Of a stretch of 5,598 nucleotides of DNA, positions 1-4,977 are shown piece by piece. This DNA comes from Clostridia bacterium (GTDB lineage: Bacteria; Bacillota; Clostridia; Oscillospirales; Acutalibacteraceae), in contig JAFVWD010000270.1 in assembly GCA_017501865.1 (NCBI GenBank), positions 1 through 5,598 on the forward strand, in the 5' to 3' direction. Position numbers and translations under genes: made by a program. The notes beneath the pieces were generated by a model. That model did no database searches, was not told where the DNA came from, and saw only the letters and a list, made by a program, of their open reading frames with translations. Every line of letters starts with the position of its first letter. Positions within the stretch are counted from its first letter, which is position 1.

Positions 1-10
1 AATTTTTTTT

Positions 11-32
11 AAAAAAAGGCTTGCTTTTTTTT
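11..32 (+). terminator. Possible weak terminator of an upstream unit
   Basis: A run of seven A and one G (11-18) can pair with C plus seven T (24-31) around a GCTTG loop, and the T run continues to 32. This is the A-tract/hairpin/T-tract layout of an intrinsic terminator, but the stem has only one G-C pair, so it would be weak. It overlaps the -35 box of the secG promoter. The gene it would serve lies outside the window. Confidence 0.3.
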
Positions 33-49
33 AAAGTCTGTGTTAATAT
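21..49 (+). promoter_or_regulatory. Sigma-A promoter of secG (extended -10)
   Basis: TTGCTT (21-26) and TAATAT (44-49) are separated by 17 nt, and a TG at 41-42 sits one base before the -10, giving an extended -10 element. Transcription should start near 56. That leaves a leader of about 40 nt before the secG ATG at 97. Confidence 0.65.
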
Positions 50-55
50 ATCAAG

Positions 56-73
56 GCGCTAAAGACAGAGCGC
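56..73 (+). other. 5' leader hairpin of the secG mRNA
   Basis: GCGCT (56-60) pairs perfectly with AGCGC (69-73) around an 8-nt loop. The predicted transcription start is at about 56, so the hairpin would sit at the very 5' end of the transcript. This is a position where stems are known to stabilise mRNA. The function is inferred from position only. Confidence 0.35.
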
Positions 74-96
74 AAATTCATCGGGAGGACAATGCA

Positions 97-357
97 ATGG
101 ACGAACTTCTTTGGTATCATTATCTTATTGGTGCAGTTCTTATAATTTCATCGATTTTCATTGTAATTTTAGTTATGCTTCAACAAAGCCGTCAAGCAGG
201 TCTTTCAGGTGCTATTGCAGGTGGTTCTGATTCATTCTATGAGAAGAACAAAGGCAGATCAAAGGAAGCAAGACTCGCTTTCTTAACAAAGATTTTTGCT
301 GTTGTATTCTTTGTTACAGCACTTGCAGCGGTTATTTTGTTTGCATTTTTTAAATAA
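97..357 (+). CDS. secG: SecG, preprotein translocase subunit
   Basis: SecG is the small accessory subunit of the SecYEG channel in the cytoplasmic membrane. It assists SecA-driven export of unfolded proteins. The 86-residue product has the usual family layout. A first membrane helix covers about residues 10-28. A conserved cytoplasmic loop begins LQQSRQAGLSGAIAGGS (28-44) and continues through a Lys/Arg-rich stretch (50-65). A second helix covers about 66-85. I chose the ATG at 97 because GGGAGG (83-88) lies 8 nt upstream. The frame stays open back to a GTG at 40, but that GTG has no ribosome-binding site and lies upstream of the predicted transcription start, and starting there would add a polar N-terminus. 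In many Firmicutes secG is followed by rnr and smpB; here a tRNA follows instead. Confidence 0.93.
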   Translation: MDELLWYHYLIGAVLIISSIFIVILVMLQQSRQAGLSGAIAGGSDSFYEKNKGRSKEARLAFLTKIFAVVFFVTALAAVILFAFFK

Positions 358-360
358 TAT

Positions 361-381
361 TAAACCTCTTTTTGAGGTTTA
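361..381 (+). terminator. Hairpin between secG and tRNA-Lys
   Basis: TAAACCTC (361-368) pairs with GAGGTTTA (374-381) around a TTTTT loop, starting 3 nt after the secG stop. The following bases are alternating AT rather than a T run, so it is a poor intrinsic terminator. It may be a partial terminator, or a 3' end protector and processing site between secG and the tRNA. Confidence 0.45.
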
Positions 382-388
382 TATATAT

Positions 389-464
389 GAGTTATTAGCT
401 CAGTAGGCAGAGCACCTGCCTTTTAAGCAGGGTGTCCGGAGTTCGAATCTCCGATAACTCACCA
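389..464 (+). tRNA. tRNA-Lys (anticodon UUU)
   Basis: The cloverleaf is complete. The acceptor stem GAGTTAT (389-395) pairs with ATAACTC (454-460). The D stem is GCTC/GAGC (398-401/410-413). The anticodon stem CCTGC/GCAGG (415-419/427-431) closes a 7-nt loop with anticodon TTT at 422-424, reading AAA and AAG. The T stem CGGAG/CTCCG (437-441/449-453) closes the loop TTCGAAT. The discriminator base is A461 and the CCA end is encoded (462-464), so CCA addition is not needed for maturation. No promoter is visible between secG and this gene, so it is probably processed from a secG-tRNA transcript. Confidence 0.97.
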
Positions 465-498
465 AGAAAAGCCTTATTCAGTAGAATAAGGCTTTTCT
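465..498 (+). terminator. Strong, probably bidirectional terminator
   Basis: A perfect 15-bp stem (465-479 with 484-498) closes an AGTA loop and starts directly after the tRNA CCA. On the + strand it is followed by TTTT and, after four bases, by a run of six T, so it ends the secG-tRNA transcript. The 5' arm is A-rich, so on the minus strand the hairpin also ends in U-rich sequence. It lies 2 nt past the stop of the convergent gene at 501-755 and probably terminates that gene too. Confidence 0.85.
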
Positions 499-500
499 TT

Positions 501-755
501 TTATCTTTTTTCAATTTTTAAAAACAGATACAGCATAAATAAACCTAAAAAAGAACAGCTTCTTGTTACTATTAACAGCTCTTCTGCAACATTGTAAAAG
601 AAAGTGTAATTCTGAGAGTTGTCTTTCATAATAAAACAGATTATTGCGGCAAAAAAGCAGGTAATTACTGTTGTTAATGTTACACGGACAAAAAATTTTG
701 TGTTAGCTCCGAGTGAGTTGAAAATGTGTTTCGCATCCATAAATTTTTTAATCAT
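501..755 (-). CDS. Small two-helix membrane protein, unknown function
   Basis: I do not recognise this 84-residue protein. It has a short basic N-terminus (MIKKF), then a hydrophobic helix at about residues 22-43 rich in V, T, I, C and F. A polar loop follows (44-58, with DNSQNYTFFYNVAEE), then a second helix at about 60-79 and a charged tail (KIEKR). With both ends in the cytoplasm, the loop would face outward. I chose the ATG at 755 because AAGGTG (767-762) lies 6 nt upstream. A GTG at 764 in the same frame overlaps that Shine-Dalgarno site and is less likely. It is a single-gene unit, divergent from nrdR and convergent with the tRNA. It has its own good promoter and ends against a terminator, all of which support a real gene. 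Confidence 0.6.
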   Translation of the reverse strand: MIKKFMDAKHIFNSLGANTKFFVRVTLTTVITCFFAAIICFIMKDNSQNYTFFYNVAEELLIVTRSCSFLGLFMLYLFLKIEKR

Positions 756-772
756 ATTATTCACCTTGAATA

Positions 773-801
773 ATTCTATAGTATTTTAAAGTTATTTTCA
801 A
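773..801 (-). promoter_or_regulatory. Promoter of the small membrane protein gene
   Basis: Read on the minus strand, TTGAAA (801-796) and TAGAAT (778-773) are 17 nt apart, each one mismatch from consensus. The predicted start near 766 falls at the Shine-Dalgarno site, so the leader would be only about 11 nt long. That is unusually short, and the true start may differ slightly. Confidence 0.5.
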
Positions 802-859
802 TGGAAAATAGAGGTGATATATGTAAGAACTTCAACTTAGAAAAGTTGCTTAGTAATAT

Positions 860-875
860 TTACAAAATATTGTAT
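860..875 (+). promoter_or_regulatory. NrdR-box-like imperfect palindrome
   Basis: TTACAAAATATTGTAT is an imperfect inverted repeat centred at 867.5. I recall the published NrdR box as acaCwAtATaTwGtgt; this site matches 12 of 16 positions, including the C and G set 9 apart and most of the inner core. It lies about 17 bp upstream of the nrdR -35 box. NrdR boxes normally occur in pairs spaced by whole helical turns, and I see no convincing second copy. In such AT-rich DNA a chance match is quite possible. Confidence 0.3.
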
Positions 876-891
876 GTTTTAATAAAAAGTC

Positions 892-920
892 TTGAATTAT
901 ATATGTATATTTGGTATACT
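892..920 (+). promoter_or_regulatory. Sigma-A promoter of the nrdR operon (extended -10)
   Basis: TTGAAT (892-897) and TATACT (915-920) are separated by 17 nt, with a TG at 912-913 giving an extended -10. The expected start is near 927, so the leader is about 26 nt. As the following genes are packed tightly with no internal terminator, this promoter could serve everything from nrdR to the end of the window. Confidence 0.75.
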
Positions 921-952
921 TAAAATATTAAATTTGATTAGGGGGTTGCTCT

Positions 953-1408
953 ATGAAATGCCCGTTTTGTGGTTATGAAGAAAGTAAGGTTATTGATTCA
1001 AGACCTACAGACGAGGGTGAAAAGATCCGTCGTCGCCGTGAATGTATAAGTTGTGGTAACAGATTCACTACATATGAGAAAATTGAAAGTGTTCCGATAA
1101 TGATTATCAAGAAAGATAAATCAAGAGAGTCATTTAATAGAGATAAATTGCTTAAAGGTATGGTCAGAGCTTGTGAAAAACGTCCGGTTCCGATTGATAC
1201 ACTTGAAAAAATCGTTGATGAAATAGAATCTGAAATTCAGAATTCGCTTGACAGAGAAATTACTTCTGTTAAGATTGGTGAGCTCGTTATGGATAAACTT
1301 AAAGATGTTGACGAGGTTGCATATGTTCGTTTTGCATCTGTTTACCGTCAGTTTAAAGATATCAATACATTTATGAGTGAGCTCAAAAAGCTTTTGACAG
1401 AAGATTGA
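953..1408 (+). CDS. nrdR: Transcriptional repressor NrdR
   Basis: NrdR represses ribonucleotide reductase genes by binding NrdR boxes; its oligomeric state is set by ATP/dATP bound to its ATP-cone. The 151-residue protein has the full family layout. An N-terminal zinc ribbon has ligands C3, C6, C31 and C34, with the arginine-rich RRRRE just before the second pair. The ATP-cone spans about residues 49-139 and contains IIKKDKSRESFNRDKL. The length is typical. The ATG at 953 is preceded by AGGGGG (940-945) with 7 nt spacing. It is the first gene of the apparent operon, and no ribonucleotide reductase gene is in the window, so its targets lie elsewhere. The palindrome at 860-875 hints at self-control. 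Confidence 0.96.
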   Translation: MKCPFCGYEESKVIDSRPTDEGEKIRRRRECISCGNRFTTYEKIESVPIMIIKKDKSRESFNRDKLLKGMVRACEKRPVPIDTLEKIVDEIESEIQNSLDREITSVKIGELVMDKLKDVDEVAYVRFASVYRQFKDINTFMSELKKLLTED

Positions 1409-1429
1409 TTTTTCTGATTGGTGAGATTA

Positions 1430-2257
1430 ATGGATAGTTTTTGTTGTCCTGTGTGTGGTCAGGCATTAATTGAATATGAAAAAAGATTTGTTTGCGTAAA
1501 CAACCACAGCTTTGATAAGGCTAAGCAGGGGTATGTTAATTTATTTATGTCACAGCAGTCTTCGCTTAAACGTCATGGTGATGATAAGCTTATGGTTCAG
1601 TCTCGCCGTGATTTTTTAAAAAAAGGTTATTATTTCAGGCTTTGTGAAGAAATAACATCAGCAATTAACTCTTTAAGTAAAACAGGTGGAGTATTAATTG
1701 ATGTCGGTTGCGGTGAGGGATACTATACATCGCAAATTAAAGAAAAATGTAGTTTTTCTGATGTTTTCGGTATTGATATAAGTAAAAATGCTTTGCAATA
1801 TGCTGCAAAAGATAACAAAGAAATTAAGTTTGCTGTTGCAAGTGCATTTTCTTTGCCGTTTGCCGATGAATTTGCTGACATAATTCTTAATGCTTTTGCT
1901 CCTTGCGCGTACGATGAATTTTTCAGAATTCTGAAAAAAGACGGGTTTCTTGTTAAGGTTGTTCCTTTGAGTGAACACCTTTGGGATTTAAAAAAGGTTT
2001 TGTATGAAAATCCTTATAAAAATAAACCTGAAATAAAAAATGAAGAGTTGTTTGAGTTAGTTTTCTCGAAAGAGTTGAAATATGATATTCATCTTAATGA
2101 CAAGCGAGATATTTTTAACTTGTTTACAATGACACCGTATTATTATAAAACATCAAAGGATGATTCTGAAAAACTGTTTGAATTAGATGAACTTGTGACA
2201 ACAGTTAACTTTGCAGTTGAAATTTATAAAAGGAAGTGTAAAAATGTTCGAAAATAA
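1430..2257 (+). CDS. rlmA: 23S rRNA (guanine-N1)-methyltransferase, RlmA family
   Basis: RlmA enzymes use S-adenosylmethionine to methylate N1 of a guanine in hairpin 35 of 23S rRNA: G745 in E. coli, G748 in Gram-positive RlmA(II)/TlrB types, near the macrolide site in the exit tunnel. This 275-residue protein begins with the family's small zinc finger, ligands C6, C9, C22 and H26. The HSFDKAKQGYVNL segment (26-38) and the R48-H49-G50-D51 stretch are also typical. The SAM-binding domain has motif I DVGCGEG (91-97) and an acidic D116 in GIDIS. NAFAPC near residue 146 is the usual active-site segment. The ATG at 1430 is chosen because GGTGA (1420-1424) precedes it; a TTG at 1418 and a GTG at 1421 are in frame but unsupported. 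It starts 21 nt after nrdR and overlaps the fucosidase by 14 nt. Which guanine it modifies cannot be read from the sequence. Confidence 0.85.
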   Translation: MDSFCCPVCGQALIEYEKRFVCVNNHSFDKAKQGYVNLFMSQQSSLKRHGDDKLMVQSRRDFLKKGYYFRLCEEITSAINSLSKTGGVLIDVGCGEGYYTSQIKEKCSFSDVFGIDISKNALQYAAKDNKEIKFAVASAFSLPFADEFADIILNAFAPCAYDEFFRILKKDGFLVKVVPLSEHLWDLKKVLYENPYKNKPEIKNEELFELVFSKELKYDIHLNDKRDIFNLFTMTPYYYKTSKDDSEKLFELDELVTTVNFAVEIYKRKCKNVRK

Positions 2258-3554
2258 CTGGGAATCTTTAAACTCAAGGAAGGTACCTGAGTGGTTTGGT
2301 AAAGCAAAATTCGGTATTTTTATACATTGGGGACTGTACAGCGTGCCTGCTTATGCACCTATTAAAGATTATGCCGAGTGGTACGGTTATTCTTGCAATA
2401 TGGAAAATCCTGAAACTGAAGCACAGGAAAAGTATAAAGAATTCCATAAAAAACATTATGATTCACGTCCTTATTATGATTTTATAAATGATTTTAAAGG
2501 TGAAAGGTTCGATGCTGAAAAATGGGCAGCCCTTTTCAAACGTTCCGGCGCCAGATATATAAATTTTGTTTCAAAGCATCATGACGGTTATTGTCTTTTT
2601 GAAACAAGTTATGCTCCCGGACTTAATTCAGTTGAGTGTGCACCAAAACGAGACTTTCTTATGGAATTAAAAAACGCATTGGAGGGTACAGGGGTAAGAT
2701 TTGGTGTTTATCATTCAGTTTATGAATGGTGGCATCCTTACTATTTGGAAGACCCTGAGAAATATGCCTTGGAGCACTTGCACCCAATGCTAAAAGAATT
2801 GGTTGAAAAGTATCAGCCAAACACACTCTTTACTGACGGTGAATGGGAACACGAAAGCTCTGTGTGGCATTCAACAGAATTTTTACAATGGCTTTATAAC
2901 GAGTCTTCTGTTAAAGATTTTATAGTTCCTAACGATCGCTGGGGTAAGGAAACACGTGGTCATGTTGGTGGTAATTTCACAACTGAATACGGTATTATAG
3001 ATGTTTATCAGGGTACTGAAAGACGCATTGAGGATGTTGAGTTAGACAGACCGTTTGAAGAATGTCGTGGTATAGGACGTTCATTTGGTATAAACAAGGA
3101 AGAGGGTTGTGAGAATTATCTTTCGGTAAAAGAACTTCTGAAAATTCTTTGTTCACTTGTTTCAAAAGGCGGTAACTTCCTTTTAAATATCGGTCCGGAT
3201 GCAGATGGTACAATTCCGCCGCTTATGGAAGAGCGACTTTTAGGAATGGGTGAGTGGTTAAGCGTAAACGGTGAAGCTATTTATGATTCTGAGGTATACA
3301 AAAAAACTCAGAAGGATGGTGTTTACTATACAAAGAACGGAAATGTTATTTACGCAATTACAGAAACATTCCCTTCAAAGAAGCAAACCTTTTCAGAAAT
3401 TCCGTTTAATGAAAATATTAAGGTTGAACTTTTAGGTTCTGAGGCAAAAGTATTTGTTGAAAATGATAACGGTGCACTTTCATTAAAAGCTGATATCGAT
3501 TCTCCGGACGACATTAACTCATCTTATCTTTATACATATAAAATAATTTTTTAA
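2244..3554 (+). CDS. Alpha-L-fucosidase, glycoside hydrolase family 29
   Basis: GH29 enzymes are retaining exo-glycosidases that release terminal L-fucose from glycans such as mucin or milk sugars. This 436-residue protein begins directly with the catalytic barrel: FGIFIHWGLYSVPA (23-36), then SKHHDGYCLFET (110-121). TDGEW (197-201) resembles the nucleophile segment of human FUCA1, making D198 the likely nucleophile. The segment F271-E272 to S280-F281-G282 aligns with the usual WE...SWGY motif, so E272 is the candidate acid/base, with two aromatic changes (W to F twice, Y to I). GGNFLLNIGPDADG and WLSVNGEAIY (338-347) close the domain, followed by a short beta-rich C-terminus. There is no signal peptide, so it acts in the cytosol on imported sugars. 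The ATG at 2244 is 9 nt after AGGA (2231-2234) and lies inside the end of rlmA. No sugar transporter is nearby. Confidence 0.9.
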   Translation: MFENNWESLNSRKVPEWFGKAKFGIFIHWGLYSVPAYAPIKDYAEWYGYSCNMENPETEAQEKYKEFHKKHYDSRPYYDFINDFKGERFDAEKWAALFKRSGARYINFVSKHHDGYCLFETSYAPGLNSVECAPKRDFLMELKNALEGTGVRFGVYHSVYEWWHPYYLEDPEKYALEHLHPMLKELVEKYQPNTLFTDGEWEHESSVWHSTEFLQWLYNESSVKDFIVPNDRWGKETRGHVGGNFTTEYGIIDVYQGTERRIEDVELDRPFEECRGIGRSFGINKEEGCENYLSVKELLKILCSLVSKGGNFLLNIGPDADGTIPPLMEERLLGMGEWLSVNGEAIYDSEVYKKTQKDGVYYTKNGNVIYAITETFPSKKQTFSEIPFNENIKVELLGSEAKVFVENDNGALSLKADIDSPDDINSSYLYTYKIIF

Positions 3555-3564
3555 GAGGTTTTTT

Positions 3565-4977
3565 ATGGGACATCCTATCAAGCATTACAAGACTATTACA
3601 AAACACCGTCATACAGTAATAAAGCATTGCAAAAAGTGCGGTATATTTTGGCAGGGGATGCGCCATGATTTATCTAAATATTCGCCTGTAGAGTTTTTTG
3701 TTGGTGCACGTTATTTTACCGGTACTAAAAGTCCTAATGAAGCAGAGCGTACTTCATATGGTTATTCTCTTGCGTGGATGCATCATAAGGGCAGAAATAA
3801 GCACCATTTTGAGTATTGGACTGACTATAACCCTGTAAGTAAAAAAATTGAGCCTGTTCCAATGCCGCTTAACTATGTAGTTGAGATGTTTTGCGACAGA
3901 GTTGCAGCGAGCAAGATATATAATGCTGATACTTATAATGAAAGTATGCCTATTGAGTATTTTCTTAAAGCAAAAAGCAGAAGAATAATTCATCAGGAAA
4001 CCTCCGATTTGTTAGAATCCTGGCTTTTGATGCTTAAAGAAAAGGGCGAAGAAGAAACATTTAAGTATATTAAAAATCTTGTTGTATCTGATAAAAATAA
4101 ATTTACATTATGGAGATTATATATGAAAAGAAAAACTGTTGTTATATTTTCTGTTGTTATTTTGGTTTTTGCACTTTTGTTTACGGGGTGTAATCTTGAA
4201 TTGAAGCTTCCGGGTGAGCCTGAAGATGTTTCTCAGGTCGGAATAAATAATTTTGTTACTCGTGTACAGGAAGTGACTGACCGTGAAGGTGTTGTAGTCG
4301 GCACTGAAAGTGTCACTCTTTCTAATCAGGAGATTCAGGAAGGTAAAGAGTTCTATTCTGAAGTCAAAGAGGATGCCGAAACCGGTATATCTGTTGATCG
4401 TTACGAAGAAGCAGAGAAGTCTGATGCACAGAATGAAGAGAGTATTTTTGAATCCAAGAACTACTATGTGGTTGGCAGAATAGTGAAGGATGGCAAATCT
4501 TCTGTTTACAAGTTAGCACAAAGTGATAAGAAATATGCAATTATGACAGTTTATAACGGTGCTCAATTAGGTGTTATTATAGATAACATAAATCTTTATC
4601 TCGTTCAAATTGAGAAGAAAAGCTATATTACCATTCCGAAGGCGTTATTATTGGATTATGATAATGCAGAGGTTAATTCACTTTTAGAGGATGATTTGTT
4701 GGATTCTGATAAAAAGTGTATAGAAAACGGTACTACAACGCTTGACGGCAAAGAAGTTTCTTATAATAAATTTGACGATGGCAGTATTTCTTATTATAAA
4801 GGTAATACGATATTAATGTCAGAGAGTAGTGATGGAACTGTTATTTATTACGATACAGTTTACAGCAGTGCACCGTCAGGATTCTTTGCACCACCTGCCG
4901 GATATACTCCTAAAGCTCTTACCCCTGACAATATAAAGGAATTTTCTGATTTAATAGGAGGCACAACAGTTGAATAA
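3565..4977 (+). CDS. DUF5662-type protein running in frame into a lipoprotein
   Basis: This single open frame of 470 codons holds two unlike parts. Residues 1-186 look like the DUF5662 family, whose function is unknown and whose members are often soluble proteins of about this size. They are rich in histidines, with HDLSKYSPVEF (34-44) and WMHHKGRNKHHFEYW (71-85), which could bind a metal. From residue 187 the frame becomes a complete lipoprotein with its own start (see 4123-4977). The first ATG has AGAGG (3554-3558) 6 nt upstream, overlapping the fucosidase stop. The family match weakens after about residue 175, where the protein would be expected to end. Three stops lie in one other frame (TGA 4089, TAA 4092, TAA 4098). 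In the third frame a TGA at 4124-4126 would make a classic ATGA overlap. I think two genes were intended and the first lost its stop by mutation or error; a true fusion cannot be excluded. Confidence 0.7.
   Translation: MGHPIKHYKTITKHRHTVIKHCKKCGIFWQGMRHDLSKYSPVEFFVGARYFTGTKSPNEAERTSYGYSLAWMHHKGRNKHHFEYWTDYNPVSKKIEPVPMPLNYVVEMFCDRVAASKIYNADTYNESMPIEYFLKAKSRRIIHQETSDLLESWLLMLKEKGEEETFKYIKNLVVSDKNKFTLWRLYMKRKTVVIFSVVILVFALLFTGCNLELKLPGEPEDVSQVGINNFVTRVQEVTDREGVVVGTESVTLSNQEIQEGKEFYSEVKEDAETGISVDRYEEAEKSDAQNEESIFESKNYYVVGRIVKDGKSSVYKLAQSDKKYAIMTVYNGAQLGVIIDNINLYLVQIEKKSYITIPKALLLDYDNAEVNSLLEDDLLDSDKKCIENGTTTLDGKEVSYNKFDDGSISYYKGNTILMSESSDGTVIYYDTVYSSAPSGFFAPPAGYTPKALTPDNIKEFSDLIGGTTVE
4112..4115 (+). 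promoter_or_regulatory. Internal ribosome-binding site for the lipoprotein
   Basis: GGAG lies 7 nt before the ATG at 4123, inside the longer open frame. Together with the signal peptide that starts at this ATG, it argues for independent translation of the lipoprotein. Confidence 0.6.
4123..4977 (+). CDS. Predicted lipoprotein, possibly LolA/DUF4412-like
   Basis: Read from the internal ATG, this is a 284-residue protein with a textbook lipoprotein signal. It has the basic start MKRK, a hydrophobic core (5-20) and lipobox LFTGC with C23 as the lipidation site. It should be anchored to the outer face of the cytoplasmic membrane. A linker rich in Glu and Asp (about 70-111) separates the anchor from a beta-rich domain (about 112-284) of alternating short strands. 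This domain ends with FFAPPAGYTP (254-263). That ending, a proline-rich segment after paired strands, recalls LolA-like and DUF4412 folds, but I cannot establish the family. The same frame is open upstream into the DUF5662 protein, so automatic gene callers will probably merge the two. It overlaps the next gene by 8 nt, suggesting translational coupling. Confidence 0.75.
   Translation: MKRKTVVIFSVVILVFALLFTGCNLELKLPGEPEDVSQVGINNFVTRVQEVTDREGVVVGTESVTLSNQEIQEGKEFYSEVKEDAETGISVDRYEEAEKSDAQNEESIFESKNYYVVGRIVKDGKSSVYKLAQSDKKYAIMTVYNGAQLGVIIDNINLYLVQIEKKSYITIPKALLLDYDNAEVNSLLEDDLLDSDKKCIENGTTTLDGKEVSYNKFDDGSISYYKGNTILMSESSDGTVIYYDTVYSSAPSGFFAPPAGYTPKALTPDNIKEFSDLIGGTTVE
4956..4961 (+). promoter_or_regulatory. 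Shine-Dalgarno site fixing a TTG start
   Basis: AGGAGG lies 8 nt before TTG at 4970, inside the end of the lipoprotein gene. No ATG or GTG fits the dehydrogenase frame before its TGGAKGIG nucleotide-binding motif, so this site decides the start. Confidence 0.8.

Noticed and set aside
811..826. GAGGTGA followed by ATG TAA, resembling a start-stop element on the + strand
   Set aside because: Spacing of 3 nt is short, the predicted nrdR transcript starts downstream at about 927, and such a short motif can arise by chance.
833..848. Inverted repeat CAACTT-AGAA-AAGTTG, considered as a second NrdR box or operator
   Set aside because: The core does not match the NrdR box (about 7 of 16 positions), the distance of 27 bp to the other palindrome is not a whole number of turns, and a 6-bp stem is weak evidence.
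1694..1978. Minus-strand open frame of 94 codons inside rlmA
   Set aside because: It is fully antisense to a well-supported methyltransferase and has no recognisable domain; it looks like a by-product of the coding strand.
2274..2487. Two short open frames, one on each strand, inside the fucosidase gene
   Set aside because: Both overlap the conserved N-terminal barrel of GH29 in other frames and are shadows.
2995..3213. Minus-strand open frame of 72 codons inside the fucosidase gene
   Set aside because: It is antisense to conserved GH29 motifs and has no family features.
3754..3993. Minus-strand open frame of 79 codons inside the DUF5662 gene
   Set aside because: It is antisense to the conserved histidine-rich coding region and shows no independent evidence.
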